This document shows positions 27,927-36,916 of a stretch of 64,000 nt of DNA, one piece after another. Below the pieces are notes generated by a model. That model saw only the letters and a program-made list of their open reading frames with translations, ran no database searches and was not told the DNA's origin. The first letter of the stretch is position 1. Every line of letters begins with the position of its first letter. This stretch comes from Geothrix sp. SG200. Lineage in GTDB: Bacteria; Acidobacteriota; Holophagae; Holophagales; Holophagaceae. The DNA lies in assembly GCF_022808935.1 (NCBI RefSeq), contig NZ_JAKZFR010000002.1:248001-312000 (forward strand), read 5' to 3'. The position numbers and the translations under genes are program-made.

Positions 27927-28855
27927 GAGGCGCCGCCTCCGAAAAGACCCCGCAGGCGGCCCCAGAACCCGCTGGCATGATCCCGGGCGTCCGGGCGCAG
28001 CAGGTCCAGGGGTTCCCCGCTCGCGGGCAGGGGAAGGGAGGGATCGTTGAGGACCAGGACCACGCCGGTGACGTTGTCACGCCCGCCCCGTGCGATGGCC
28101 TCTTCCACCAGCAGCTCCAGGCTGCGTCGGGGGCTGAGGCTCTGATCCAGCACCTCCCGGATGTGGCCGTCGCCCACCTCGCCGTGGAGCCCGTCGGAGC
28201 AGCAGAGGAGGCGGTCCCCCCGGCGCAGGGTGAGCCGGGAAAGGGCCACCTTCAGCGGCTGGGGCGAGCCCAGGGCCTGGGTGATCATGTTGCGCTGGGG
28301 ATGGGTGCGTGCCTGCTCCCGGGTGAGGGTGCCCTGGGCGACCATGTCGTTCACGAGGGTCTGGTCCTCCGTGATCTGGTGAAGCGCGCCCTGGCGCAGC
28401 AGATAGGCCCTGGAATCTCCGATCTGGGCCACGTAGGCACAGCCGCCCCAGATGACCGCGGCCGTGAGCGTGGAGCCCATGCCCCGGGCCGAGCGGTCGT
28501 CATCGGAGTAGCGCAGGACGGCATCACTGGCCTCCCGAACCGCGGCTTCCAGCGCCTTGACCAGGTCAGCCTCGCGGCCCTGGCCCGGCGCAAGCCGCCC
28601 CCAATGACCGAACAAGTAGAGGGAGATCGCCGCCAACCCCTCCCGGCTGGCGACCTCGCCGGCGGCAGCTCCGCCCATGCCGTCCGCAACAGCCACCAGC
28701 AGGCCCGGCTCGCCCACCTTCAGCGAGCTGGCGGGCGCATTGATGATGGGCTCTTCGCCATCCAACGCGCTCAGCAGGTAGGCATCTTCGTTGTTCCTCC
28801 GGACTTTGCCCGGATGGGTGATCGCGGCGAAATCGATGAGCATGAGGAATGACAA
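27923..28855 (-). CDS. PP2C-family Ser/Thr protein phosphatase
   Basis: A metal-dependent phosphatase of 310 residues. The PP2C motifs are present: HPGKVRRNNEDAYL, VAVADGMGGAAAGEVAS, GMGSTLTAAV, VAQIGDSRAYLLR, CCSDGLHGEV and GGRDNVTGVVLVL, which supply the metal-binding aspartates. The C-terminal 50 residues are extra and end in a Gly-rich GLFGGGAS. No kinase gene is in view. It starts the minus-strand run with the RdgC-like pair, and a second PP2C occurs at 36147. Confidence 0.92.
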   Translation of the reverse strand: MSFLMLIDFAAITHPGKVRRNNEDAYLLSALDGEEPIINAPASSLKVGEPGLLVAVADGMGGAAAGEVASREGLAAISLYLFGHWGRLAPGQGREADLVKALEAAVREASDAVLRYSDDDRSARGMGSTLTAAVIWGGCAYVAQIGDSRAYLLRQGALHQITEDQTLVNDMVAQGTLTREQARTHPQRNMITQALGSPQPLKVALSRLTLRRGDRLLCCSDGLHGEVGDGHIREVLDQSLSPRRSLELLVEEAIARGGRDNVTGVVLVLNDPSLPLPASGEPLDLLRPDARDHASGFWGRLRGLFGGGAS

Positions 28856-28930
28856 CCCTGGCGAGCGGCGGGTTCGAGGAGGTACGGAGGGCCCTTTCCG
28901 TTCATCATAGCGGGTGGAGGAGCGAATCTA

Positions 28931-29953
28931 ATGGCTGAAGGCCCCGCGGAAACGGATCTTCTGGACTTGTTGATCGTCGGGGCCGGCCCCGCGGGCATCG
29001 CCACCGCCGTGGAGGCGCGCCGGGCAGGCATCCAGCGCCTGCTGCTGCTGGAAAAGGGGCCCAGCCACAGCTTTTCCATCGAGAAGCTCTACACCCCCGG
29101 GAAACGGGTGGACAAGGTCTACCTGGGCCAGGACGTGGATTGCGAAGGCGCGGTCTGCATCGTCGACGGCACCCGGGAGACCGTGCTGGCGACCCTGGAC
29201 GACTTCGTGCGCCAGCACGGCCTGGAGATCCGCAGCCAGACGGAAGTCAGCCGCATCACCCCGCTGGAGGGAGGCGGGTTCGAGGCCGCGGATGCGCAAG
29301 GGGCCCTCTACCGGGCTAAGACCGTGGTCATCGCCATCGGCGTGTTCGGCCGGCCCAACAAACCGGACTACCCCATTCCGGCCAGCCTCAAGGGCCACGT
29401 CCGCTTCGACCTCACCGAGGCGATTCCCGAGGGGGAGCGCGTGCTGGTGGTGGGAGGCGGCAACACGGCGCTGGAGTACGTGGAATACCTCTATGCGGGG
29501 CATTCCGTGACCCTGGCCTACCGAGGGGTGGAGTTCACCAAGGCCAACGAGGTGAACCGCCGGATTCTCCAGGAACTGGAGGCCTCGCGCCAGGCTGCGG
29601 TCTGGCGGAACGCGGACATCACCTCACTCAGGGACACTGGGGAAACCCCGCGAGTCGAGGTTCTCTTCAAGGACGGACGGATGGCCCGATTCCACCGGGT
29701 GGTCTACGCCCTGGGCGGCGCCACACCGGAAGGATTCCTGCGCCAGGCCGGGGTGGAACTGGACGGCAGGCACCCCCAGGTGGACCACCGGTACCACTCC
29801 ACCGTCCATGGGCTCTTTCTGGCGGGCGACCTGGTGGCGGGCGGGAAAGGCTCCATCGTGAAAGCCTTCAATACCGGCCGGGCCGTAGTCTGGGAGGGGC
29901 TCTGCCAGGGGCACCTGGAATGCCGGATTCCGGGATCCGAGGCCGGGCTTTGA
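28931..29953 (+). CDS. YpdA-like FAD/NAD(P)-binding oxidoreductase
   Basis: A 340-residue flavoprotein of the thioredoxin-reductase-like group. The FAD motif is LLIVGAGPAGIATAVEA (from residue 13) and the NAD(P) motif VLVVGGGNTALEYVEYL; the C-terminal GLFLAGDLVAGGKGSIVKAF is the usual FAD-binding tail. The CxxC redox pair of true thioredoxin reductases is absent, as in YpdA, the bacillithiol-disulfide reductase, which it resembles. The physiological substrate is unknown. Confidence 0.85.
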   Translation: MAEGPAETDLLDLLIVGAGPAGIATAVEARRAGIQRLLLLEKGPSHSFSIEKLYTPGKRVDKVYLGQDVDCEGAVCIVDGTRETVLATLDDFVRQHGLEIRSQTEVSRITPLEGGGFEAADAQGALYRAKTVVIAIGVFGRPNKPDYPIPASLKGHVRFDLTEAIPEGERVLVVGGGNTALEYVEYLYAGHSVTLAYRGVEFTKANEVNRRILQELEASRQAAVWRNADITSLRDTGETPRVEVLFKDGRMARFHRVVYALGGATPEGFLRQAGVELDGRHPQVDHRYHSTVHGLFLAGDLVAGGKGSIVKAFNTGRAVVWEGLCQGHLECRIPGSEAGL

Positions 29954-30819
29954 CCGGCTGCCTCGCCATCCTCGGCCCGGGGGCCCTCGGGCTGTCTGCG
30001 GCCCAGTGGGCGGCCGAGTGCGGGCTGGACGTGCGGCTTCTGGGTAGGGATCTGGCGCATGCCCGCCACGGACTGGAAGAGGTGGAACGACGCTGGAAGC
30101 TGGCCCTGGAGAGAGGCACCCTGTCGCCCGAGGTCCATGGGCAGGCCCGGACCAGGATCCAGGTGGCCTCTTTTGGGCCGAAGGCCATGGAGGACGTGAG
30201 CATCTTCCTGGAGGCCCTACCCGAAGATCCCGCCGTGAAAGCTCCGGCCCTGGCCGAGGCCGCCCGCTGGGGCGCCGCAAACCTGCTGATGTTGTCTGGC
30301 ACCTCGGCTCTGCCCATCGCGGGCCTGGCAGAGGCCGCACAGATCCCCGGGCGTCTCCTGGGCTTCCACCTCTTCCTGCCCGTGCCCCGCATGGCGGTGG
30401 TGGAAGTCACGGTGCCTCCCGGGACCACGCCGGATCTGCTGGCCCGCGCCCAGACCCTCGGCCTGGTTCTACGCAAGCGGGTGGTGGTCGTGAGGGACCA
30501 ACCCGGATTCGCTGCGGCCCGCATGGCCCTGGCCCAGGGGTTGGAGGCCATTCGGCTGCTGGATGCCGGCGTGGCCTCCGCGGATGACCTGGATGCGCTC
30601 ATGACCCTGGGCTATGGCCACCCCACGGGGCCCCTGGAACTGTCGGACCGCGTGGGCTTGGATCTGCGCCTGCGGATCGCAGAGGGGCTCTTCCAGGGTT
30701 CTGGAGATGCCCGTTTCGAACCACCAGCCCTGCTTCGGCAGCTGGTGGCCCGAGGAGAGACCGGACGGAAAGCGGGGAAGGGTTTCTACATCTGGGACCC
30801 AGACGGGAGGCGCCTGTGA
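29950..30819 (+). CDS. 3-hydroxyacyl-CoA dehydrogenase family protein
   Basis: An NAD-dependent dehydrogenase of the 3-hydroxybutyryl-CoA type, about 289 residues. The Rossmann motif LAILGPGALGLSAA is at the N-terminus, followed by LMLSGTSALPIAGLAEAA, LLGFHLFLPVPRMAVVEV and the C-terminal domain with LMTLGYGHPTGPLELSDRVGLD and RKAGKGFYIW. The family motif FxNP(A/V) is FLPVP here, and HFFNP-type His is retained in GFHLF. The TTG at 29950 gives a TTGA overlap with the flavoprotein gene and has GAGG 7 nt upstream; an ATG at 29920 is the alternative. Confidence 0.82.
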   Translation: MTGCLAILGPGALGLSAAQWAAECGLDVRLLGRDLAHARHGLEEVERRWKLALERGTLSPEVHGQARTRIQVASFGPKAMEDVSIFLEALPEDPAVKAPALAEAARWGAANLLMLSGTSALPIAGLAEAAQIPGRLLGFHLFLPVPRMAVVEVTVPPGTTPDLLARAQTLGLVLRKRVVVVRDQPGFAAARMALAQGLEAIRLLDAGVASADDLDALMTLGYGHPTGPLELSDRVGLDLRLRIAEGLFQGSGDARFEPPALLRQLVARGETGRKAGKGFYIWDPDGRRL

Positions 30820-30968
30820 GCCCCACCATCATCGTGGTCGGAGGCCTGGTCCTCCTGTTCGTGATCTACGTCGCATATCGGATCGGCAAGGTGCTGCTGC
30901 GGGTCTTCGTGGGCCTGGCCGCGCTGGCTCTGCTAAGCTGGGGGCTCTGGAAACTGTTCCATTCCTGA
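30816..30968 (+). CDS. Small two-helix membrane protein (50 aa)
   Basis: A short gene starting with GTG at 30816, overlapping the dehydrogenase stop as GTGA, with GGGAGG about 6 nt upstream. The protein is almost wholly hydrophobic: helix 1 about residues 4-21 (TIIVVGGLVLLFVIYVAY), a basic linker RIGK, and helix 2 about 26-47. It is read in a different frame from its neighbours and its spacing is typical of an operon gene. Function is unknown. Confidence 0.7.
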   Translation: MSPTIIVVGGLVLLFVIYVAYRIGKVLLRVFVGLAALALLSWGLWKLFHS

Positions 30969-30994
30969 ATCTCCAGCCTTCCCGAGGAGCAAGC

Positions 30995-31195
30995 ATGGCC
31001 GCCATCTCCTGCACCCACTGCGGCGCCGATCTGACCGCCCCCCAAAGCGTGCGCATCGCCGAATACCACTTCGGCCGCCTGGAGAAGGTCTCCGAGGATC
31101 CCGGGTTCAAGTACCACTTCGAGCAGGCGGACAACTTCACCATCCTCTGCAACAGCTGCAAGCGCCTCGTCCGCACCCTCCCCATCACGAAGTAG
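30995..31195 (+). CDS. Small zinc-ribbon protein (66 aa)
   Basis: Two CxxC knuckles, CTHC near residue 6 and CNSC near residue 52, suggest a single structural zinc; the region between is charged and aromatic (EYHFGRLEKV, KYHFEQADNF). There is no signal peptide. The ATG at 30995 has GAGGAG upstream. No family is recognised. It is the last gene of its operon and is followed by a long perfect terminator. Confidence 0.72.
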   Translation: MAAISCTHCGADLTAPQSVRIAEYHFGRLEKVSEDPGFKYHFEQADNFTILCNSCKRLVRTLPITK

Positions 31196-31202
31196 TCCCA
31201 TT

Positions 31203-31250
31203 CCACTCAAAAGGAAACGGCCCCGATCGGGGCCGTTTCCTTTTGGGTGG
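31203..31250. terminator. Bidirectional terminator between the zinc-ribbon gene and pilQ
   Basis: A 36-bp perfect palindrome (31209-31244) with A and T ends extends with one mismatch to 31203-31250. It separates two convergent genes, 8 bp from each stop. Confidence 0.92.
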
Positions 31251-31257
31251 CGCCGGG

Positions 31258-33300
31258 CTACTGGCGCAGCACCCGCGGCGTGATGAAGATCAGCAGCTCG
31301 CTGTTCGACTCGGCCTTGGTGTCCCGGCGGAAGAGGAAGCCCAGGAGGGGAATCTTCGACAGGAAGGGAACGCCCGTCCGACCGCTGCTGTGGTTGGTGA
31401 TGTAGACGCCACCCAGCACCGCAGTGCCGCCATCCCGCACGAGCATCTGGGTTTCCAGGGCCTTGCGGAGAATGGTGGGGGTGCCGTTCACGGTGCGGCT
31501 GAAATCGGCCTCGGCCTTCTCCAGCTTGATGTCCATGATGATGGTGCCCTCGTTGGTGATCTGGGGGGTGACATCAAGTTGAAGGTTAGCGTCGATGAAC
31601 GCCACGGTGATCGCGCCTCCCTGCGCCCCACCCTGCTGGGTGGGATAGGGGATCTTCTCGCCGCTGAGGATGGTGGCCTTCTTGTTGTTCTGAGTCACAA
31701 CCTTGGGTGACGACACGATCTTCAGGGTGCCTTCGGATTCCAGGGCCTGCAGGACGGCATTGATGCTCAGACGGTTGCTGAGGAAGGAGAGCCAGAGCTC
31801 GCCAGCGGGAGCGGCGATGGACGTAACGCCAGGCATTCCCGGGGACCAGGCCACGGAGGCGTGCTGGCCTGAAGCCGTGCGATTGTACCCCTGGATGCCG
31901 TTCCAGAAGGGGGCCTGGGAACCGACCCAGGGGGTGCCGCTGGTCCCAGTGCCACCCGTGATGGAAGCGGCGGCACTGTTGGCCTGGGGCCACTTCACGC
32001 CGAACTGGCGCTGCCAGTCCTTGTTGGCTTCCACCACGCGGGCCTCGATCTGCACCTGCTGGATTTGGACATCCAGGGTGTCCAGCAGTTCGGAGATGAC
32101 GGGAATGCGGGAAGGCAGGTCCGTGATGATGAGGGTATTCGTGCGGTCGTCCAGGATGGCCGAGCCACGCTTGGTCATCATCTCCTTGAGGATCTTCTGG
32201 ACATCGCTCACCTTCGCGTAGGAGAGGGGACGGGTGATGGTCTGGAGCTCCCCCGCCAGGGCTTTCGTCTCCTCCAGCCGCTTGCGTTCCTCTTCCTCCT
32301 TCTGGAGTTTCTCGATCTTGGCGACGCGCAGGACGCCGTTCTGGATTTCCTTGCCCAGGCTGGCGTTCTTGAGGACCACGTCGAGGACCTGGTCCCAGGG
32401 GGTCTCGTTGAACTTGAACCCGTAGTTGCCCTGCACGTCCGGGTCCATCACCAGGTTCAGCTTGCCGGTGTCCGCGAGGATGCGGAGGAAGTCCCGGATA
32501 TCCGTGTTCTGGAGGTCGATGGTGATCTTGGCGCCGGTGTACTTGGTGGTGGTCTCGCCGAGGGTGCGGCCAGCGTATCGGTTGTGAGCAGGGGGCTGGG
32601 CTTTCTCGGCTTCGGGCAGCTGCACGGCTTCAGGACTCGCCACCGGAAGGGCGGTGGAGGCGGCCAGCTGAGGCAGAAGCTGGAAGGAACTTCCCATCGC
32701 CGGGAGGCTGGCCAAGGCCTTGGGGGCGGCAGGAGATGTTCCAGGATTGAGCGAGGTCACCGGGGCGGAGGCAACGACTGTGGGAGCCGAAGCCTTGACG
32801 ACCGCCGGAAGCGGCAGAGCCTCAGGGCGGTAGATGCCCTCAAGATGAGCCTGGACGGGACCCGCGCCTGGATTCAGCATCAGCTGGACCCCTTCGGGAT
32901 TGCTGCCCACCACCACCTGGGTGCCCGGAGCCACCTCGAGCACCAGCCGGGTCACCGGCTTGGGTGCCATCGAGAACTGACCGAGGCGGGCCTTCTGGAC
33001 CAGCGGGTGGGTCAGCAGGGCCAAGTCCTTCTTGGTGACGGCGGTCCCCCGCTCGACACCCGGAAGATCCAGGACCACCCGGAGGGGGCTGGAGAGCACC
33101 TGGATGGCGGGCTGTCCCGCCATGCCAGGGATTCGGAGCAGGACCTTGGCCCCCGCGCCGGCGGGTTCCAGGGTTGCTCCGGCCAGCACAGCCTTCGCGG
33201 CAGCGGTTTCCACGGTCGGCGAGGCATGGAGGGACCCCGTGTGGATCCCCGCCAGGACCACGCCCCCTGCGACCAGCAAGGAACTCAGGCGAGCATTCAT
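31258..33300 (-). CDS. pilQ: Type IV pilus secretin PilQ
   Basis: Outer-membrane secretin through which the type IV pilus passes. The 680-residue protein has a signal peptide, an N-terminal AMIN domain (about residues 45-140, VLLRIPGM...VVLDLPGV), a low-complexity Ala/Pro linker, an STN/N0 domain (ITIDLQNTDIRDFLRILAD), an N1 domain, and the secretin barrel domain (QVQIEARVVEANKDWQRQFG to PFLSKIPLLGFLFRRD). Last gene of pilMNOPQ; its ATG overlaps the pilP stop by 4 nt. Confidence 0.95.
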   Translation of the reverse strand: MNARLSSLLVAGGVVLAGIHTGSLHASPTVETAAAKAVLAGATLEPAGAGAKVLLRIPGMAGQPAIQVLSSPLRVVLDLPGVERGTAVTKKDLALLTHPLVQKARLGQFSMAPKPVTRLVLEVAPGTQVVVGSNPEGVQLMLNPGAGPVQAHLEGIYRPEALPLPAVVKASAPTVVASAPVTSLNPGTSPAAPKALASLPAMGSSFQLLPQLAASTALPVASPEAVQLPEAEKAQPPAHNRYAGRTLGETTTKYTGAKITIDLQNTDIRDFLRILADTGKLNLVMDPDVQGNYGFKFNETPWDQVLDVVLKNASLGKEIQNGVLRVAKIEKLQKEEEERKRLEETKALAGELQTITRPLSYAKVSDVQKILKEMMTKRGSAILDDRTNTLIITDLPSRIPVISELLDTLDVQIQQVQIEARVVEANKDWQRQFGVKWPQANSAAASITGGTGTSGTPWVGSQAPFWNGIQGYNRTASGQHASVAWSPGMPGVTSIAAPAGELWLSFLSNRLSINAVLQALESEGTLKIVSSPKVVTQNNKKATILSGEKIPYPTQQGGAQGGAITVAFIDANLQLDVTPQITNEGTIIMDIKLEKAEADFSRTVNGTPTILRKALETQMLVRDGGTAVLGGVYITNHSSGRTGVPFLSKIPLLGFLFRRDTKAESNSELLIFITPRVLRQ

Positions 33301-33758
33301 CGTTTACCCTCCTCACGCTTGAACGTCTTCGTGATGGTGCGGAATACAGAACGGTTGGTGGTGTTCACGTCCCATTGACGGAACGTCACGGCCTTGTCGG
33401 TGATGCTGGCAATTTCGCCATCCTTGAACCGGTGGCCGGCTGGCAGCCAGCGGACGGTTCCGCGGCTGTCGGAGACAATGGCAAAATTCTTGCCGTCTTT
33501 TCGGATCATGCCCTTGACGGAGATATCGTCGATGAGGTCGAGCGCATCGGCGGGACGGTCATCCCGGGGGGTGGAGAAGGGATCCCGCTGAATGGCGGGT
33601 TTGTAGGGCGTGATCTTGATGACGGCCACGTCCTGGGCGGGTGCTTCGGGTGCCGTCGTCGCAGCGGCGGGAGCCTCGGCGGGCTTGGCCGCTGGGCCGG
33701 TCTGAGCGGCCAGCGTGAGGCCGGCGAGCAAGGGGAGGAGTAGGAGTCGATGGATCAT
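33297..33758 (-). CDS. pilP: Type IV pilus lipoprotein-like PilP
   Basis: A 153-residue periplasmic protein with a signal sequence (MIHRLLLLPLLAGLTLAAQ) but no lipobox Cys, an Ala/Pro-rich linker and a PilP domain (PAIQRDPFSTP, DLIDDISVKGMI, WLPAGHRFKDGEIASI). PilP links the inner-membrane PilMNO complex with the secretin. Many homologs are lipoproteins; this one is not obviously so. Confidence 0.87.
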   Translation of the reverse strand: MIHRLLLLPLLAGLTLAAQTGPAAKPAEAPAAATTAPEAPAQDVAVIKITPYKPAIQRDPFSTPRDDRPADALDLIDDISVKGMIRKDGKNFAIVSDSRGTVRWLPAGHRFKDGEIASITDKAVTFRQWDVNTTNRSVFRTITKTFKREEGKR

Positions 33759-33768
33759 GGCGAGTTCC

Positions 33769-34380
33769 TCAATCCTCCTTGGCCCGGCCCTTGGCGGCTG
33801 GCGCCGGGGCGGGTTTCTTGGCGGGGGCAGCTGCGGCAGGTTCAGGGTTATAGATGAAGGCGCTGACGGTGCACTTCACCGTGGCCGGATAGACGCTGCC
33901 CTTGTCAGCCTTGCGGGTGAACTCGATGTTCGAGACGTTGATGATCTTGTCGTACCCGGAAACCAGCGAGGTGAACTGGCCGAAGGTGTGGTATCCCACC
34001 CGGAACTCAAACTCCACGGGCTTTTCCGTGTAGTAGGTGTCGCGCCGTTCGGGCTTGAGGGCAAAGGAGACCTGGTCGATGCCGGCGTCATCCGCGAGCT
34101 TCTTGATGCGGTAGGGGATCTCGCCATAGTCAGCTTCGGAGGGCATGATCTTGATCAGCTCTTCGATGCGCTTGTCCTGCTTGGCAACCTCGTCGCGCAG
34201 CTTCTCATAGCTGGCCTTGAGGAGCCGGCCCTTGTCCACCTCTGCCTGGAGGGTCTTCACCTCGGTCTGGACCGTTTCCAGCTCGCTCCGCTTCCCGCCG
34301 AGCAGGAAGTAGACCAAGCCGGCTACGACGATGCCCGCCACCGCGCCGACGCCGATCTGTTTCTGAAGCTGGGGATTCAT
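33769..34380 (-). CDS. pilO: Type IV pilus assembly protein PilO
   Basis: A 203-residue bitopic protein: one membrane helix (about 10-27), a coiled coil (ELETVQTEVKTLQAEVDKGR onward to residue about 75) and a periplasmic PilO domain. The tail is rich in Ala, Pro and Lys. It pairs with PilN to form the inner-membrane alignment complex. Position between pilN and pilP matches the usual order. Confidence 0.9.
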   Translation of the reverse strand: MNPQLQKQIGVGAVAGIVVAGLVYFLLGGKRSELETVQTEVKTLQAEVDKGRLLKASYEKLRDEVAKQDKRIEELIKIMPSEADYGEIPYRIKKLADDAGIDQVSFALKPERRDTYYTEKPVEFEFRVGYHTFGQFTSLVSGYDKIINVSNIEFTRKADKGSVYPATVKCTVSAFIYNPEPAAAAPAKKPAPAPAAKGRAKED

Positions 34381-34388
34381 GGCCTACC

Positions 34389-34988
34389 TCAGACAGCGTT
34401 CTGGAGTTCGAAGGAGATCGTGAAGTCGAAGGAGCCCGTGGTCCCGCGCTTCGCGCTCGGATAGTTGATCTTCTTGAACCAGCGGGTGCGGGACTGGAGG
34501 TTGCCGTAGAAGGCATTGATGGCCTCGAAATTCCGCCCTTGGCCCTCGATGGTGATGAGGGCCCCCTTCTGGCTGACCTTCTTGAACCACACGTCGTCCG
34601 GCAGGCTGTTCGCGAGCTCCTCCATGAGGTGCACCGGGAGCGACTGCTGCCGCTTAAGTGTGGTCATCACCTCTTCCTTCTTCTGGAGGGCGGCCTTCTT
34701 CTCGCGGAAGGTCTTCTCCAGGGCGATGTAGGGCTCGTACTGCTTCTTGTCGCGCTCCAGGTCGGCCTTCTGCTTCTCGGCCTTGGTGAGGAGGCTGTTC
34801 AGCCAGACGTAGTAGACGCCGCCGCAGGCCGCGATCGCCAGGCCCACCACCACACCGGCGATCGGCAGGCTCGAGCGGCTTCCGCCTTCACCCGTGTAGA
34901 CCTGGACGGGTTCGGCGGCCGCCTTGCTGGCCCCCTTCTTTCCCCCGGCCTGAGCCAGAGCGTCACCCAGCAGGTTGATCTTGATCAT
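34389..34988 (-). CDS. pilN: Type IV pilus assembly protein PilN
   Basis: A 199-residue protein beginning MIKINLLGDAL, the cytoplasmic tail that binds PilM. One membrane helix (about 42-62) is followed by a coiled coil and a ferredoxin-like periplasmic domain (LPDDVWFKKVSQKGALITIEG). The start overlaps the pilM stop (ATGA). Confidence 0.9.
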   Translation of the reverse strand: MIKINLLGDALAQAGGKKGASKAAAEPVQVYTGEGGSRSSLPIAGVVVGLAIAACGGVYYVWLNSLLTKAEKQKADLERDKKQYEPYIALEKTFREKKAALQKKEEVMTTLKRQQSLPVHLMEELANSLPDDVWFKKVSQKGALITIEGQGRNFEAINAFYGNLQSRTRWFKKINYPSAKRGTTGSFDFTISFELQNAV

Positions 34989-36067
34989 CGGTCCCCCACT
35001 TGGCGCAAGGCCAGCCCGACCACGACGGTGGCGCCGCCGCCGATCTCGCGAACCGTCATGGGATCCTCGGTCCGACCATCGATCTCAACGAGCTGGAAGG
35101 GATTGAAGCGGTCCACGGAAACCCGCAGCCGGTCGCCCAGCACATCCATCAGTCCGTGGATCATGGAGCCGCCCCCGCTGACGAGCACGCGATCGAGGCG
35201 GTCCACCTTGAAGCTGCTCTTGAAGAAATCGAGGGTCCGGCTAAGTTCATCCGCGAAGGCGTCGGATACGGCATTGATCGACGGCTGGACCTCGTCCGGC
35301 TGGTGCCCTTCGGCGGCCTGGTTGCGCTTCAACCGTTCGGCCCCCTCCCGAGTCACACCCCAGTCCTCCATGAGCTTCTCGGAGTAGCGGCTGCTGCCCC
35401 AGGCCATGTCACGCCAGAACACCGATTTGCCTCCCACCATCATGGTGAGGTTGGTGAAGGTGGCGCCCAGGTTGACCAGGGCGACGACCTCGTCCCGGCC
35501 ACCTCCCATGGTGTTGGCTTCATAGGTGTTCTGGATGGCGAACACATCGACGTCCACCACCTTGGGGCTGTACCCGGCCTGGGCCACGCAGCTGACGTAG
35601 GCTTCCAGCTTGTCCTTGCGGCAAGCCACCAACACCACATCCATGTTGCCGTCCGCCGCCCGCTCCTCGATGAGGTAGTAATCCAGGGCGTAGGAATCCA
35701 AACCTTGGCCGGCCGGGAAGAAGCTCTCAGCTTCCCAACGGACGGATTCCGCCAATTCCGCCTGGCTCATGAGCGGGAATGTCACTTTTTTGACCATCAC
35801 CTGCTGACCTGACACGGAGATGGCCACATCCTTGGCTTTGATTTTCTGTTCCGCCATGACTTGGCGGATAGCAGAGGCCACGGCATTACTATCCATGATG
35901 TCGCCGTCCACGATGGCATCGGGAGGAAGGGCGACCCTGCCCAGCTTCTGGAGGCGGTAGCGCGATTGGCCACCCTTTCCAATCTGCTGGAGCTCGCAGA
36001 CTTTCACTGAGCTGGATCCGATATCCAAGCCAACAAGACTTTTGGGTTTGCTTCCGAAGAGACCCAC
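34985..36067 (-). CDS. pilM: Type IV pilus ATPase-fold protein PilM
   Basis: An actin/FtsA-like cytoplasmic protein (360 residues) that docks on PilN. It starts MGLFGSKPKSLVGLDIGSSSVKV and has the second phosphate motif VLVSGGGSMIHGL. The GTG at 36067 is preferred because GAGG lies 7 nt upstream and homologs start at MGLF; an earlier GTG at 36079 has no ribosome site. It is the first gene of pilMNOPQ; the other pilus genes are not in this window. Confidence 0.93.
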   Translation of the reverse strand: MGLFGSKPKSLVGLDIGSSSVKVCELQQIGKGGQSRYRLQKLGRVALPPDAIVDGDIMDSNAVASAIRQVMAEQKIKAKDVAISVSGQQVMVKKVTFPLMSQAELAESVRWEAESFFPAGQGLDSYALDYYLIEERAADGNMDVVLVACRKDKLEAYVSCVAQAGYSPKVVDVDVFAIQNTYEANTMGGGRDEVVALVNLGATFTNLTMMVGGKSVFWRDMAWGSSRYSEKLMEDWGVTREGAERLKRNQAAEGHQPDEVQPSINAVSDAFADELSRTLDFFKSSFKVDRLDRVLVSGGGSMIHGLMDVLGDRLRVSVDRFNPFQLVEIDGRTEDPMTVREIGGGATVVVGLALRQVGDR

Positions 36068-36101
36068 CGGATGCCTCACTTGGAGAATATAGGTATTGGA
36101 G

Positions 36102-36129
36102 ATGGTAGCGCTGGAATGGGTTAGGTCAA
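36102..36129 (-). promoter_or_regulatory. Candidate promoter of pilMNOPQ
   Basis: TTGACC (36129-36124) and TACCAT (36107-36102) are separated by 16 bp and lie 35 bp before the pilM start, in the only non-coding gap of this region. The -10 match is only moderate. Confidence 0.35.
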
Positions 36130-36146
36130 GGTTAACTATTTTTGCG

Positions 36147-36914
36147 TCAGGTCAATTCAGGGCCAAGGCCGACCAGAATGGCCGTGATATTGTCCTCGCC
36201 ACCCTGCTCTCGGGCAGCCAGAACAAGTGATTCCACAGCCTCTTGAAGGTTCGAGGACTGCGTCACGATGTCCCAGATCTGTCTATCGCCGATCATTCCT
36301 GACAGGCCATCAGAGCAAAGCAAAAGTCGCTCCGTTTTGCCCAGCTCCAGGTTCTGGACTTCAATATCCAGGTCCCCCCCGTTGCCCAGCGCTTGGGTGA
36401 TGACGTTCCGGAAGGGGTGAACCCGGGCTTCGGAAGGCGTCAGGATGCCGCTTGCCACCTGCTCAGCCACCCAGCTGTGGTCCCGCGTCACCTGCCGGAT
36501 GCCGTCGGGGCCCAGTAGGTAGGCCCGGCTGTCCCCCACGTGGGCCAGGGTCACCTGCGAGTCATGAAGCAAACCCGCCACCACGGTGGAACCCATGGTC
36601 TCCCGCTCGGGGTTGCGGCGGATATCTTCGGCGATTGCGCGATCCGACAGAAGCAGCGCCGCCCTGAGCCGGTTCCCATCGTAGGAGAGGTTGGGATCGT
36701 ACTCCATGGGCCACGTCCGGTCCTTCTCCCGGGTGTCGCCCACGAACTTGGCCACGGTATCCACGACGATCTGGCTGGCCACCTCACCAGCGGCATGTCC
36801 GCCGAGCCCGTCCGCCACAACGAAAAGCCCCAGGTCCGCGTCGGCCAGGTAGCTGTCTTCGTTGTGCTTCCGGACACAACCGACATCGGTCTTGCCCGCG
36901 GCGTGGATCCTCAT
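36147..36914 (-). CDS. PP2C-family Ser/Thr protein phosphatase
   Basis: A 255-residue PP2C-type phosphatase of the compact Stp1 kind. Motifs: DVGCVRKHNEDSYL, FVVADGLGGHAAGEVAS, METMGSTVVAGLL-type core (RETMGSTVVAGLL), LAHVGDSRAYLLG, LLLCSDGLSGM and GGEDNITAILVGLG. The ATG at 36914 has AAGGG upstream; it lies just past the DnaJ-like stop, with a possible TTG overlapping that stop. It precedes the pilus operon; no cognate kinase is visible. Confidence 0.92.
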   Translation of the reverse strand: MRIHAAGKTDVGCVRKHNEDSYLADADLGLFVVADGLGGHAAGEVASQIVVDTVAKFVGDTREKDRTWPMEYDPNLSYDGNRLRAALLLSDRAIAEDIRRNPERETMGSTVVAGLLHDSQVTLAHVGDSRAYLLGPDGIRQVTRDHSWVAEQVASGILTPSEARVHPFRNVITQALGNGGDLDIEVQNLELGKTERLLLCSDGLSGMIGDRQIWDIVTQSSNLQEAVESLVLAAREQGGEDNITAILVGLGPELT

Positions 36915-36916
36915 GG

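Noticed and set aside
29920-29949. ATG start for the 3-hydroxyacyl-CoA dehydrogenase
   Set aside because: It would overlap the previous gene by 34 bp; the TTG at 29950 has better spacing to GAGG and a TTGA overlap, though the ATG is not excluded.
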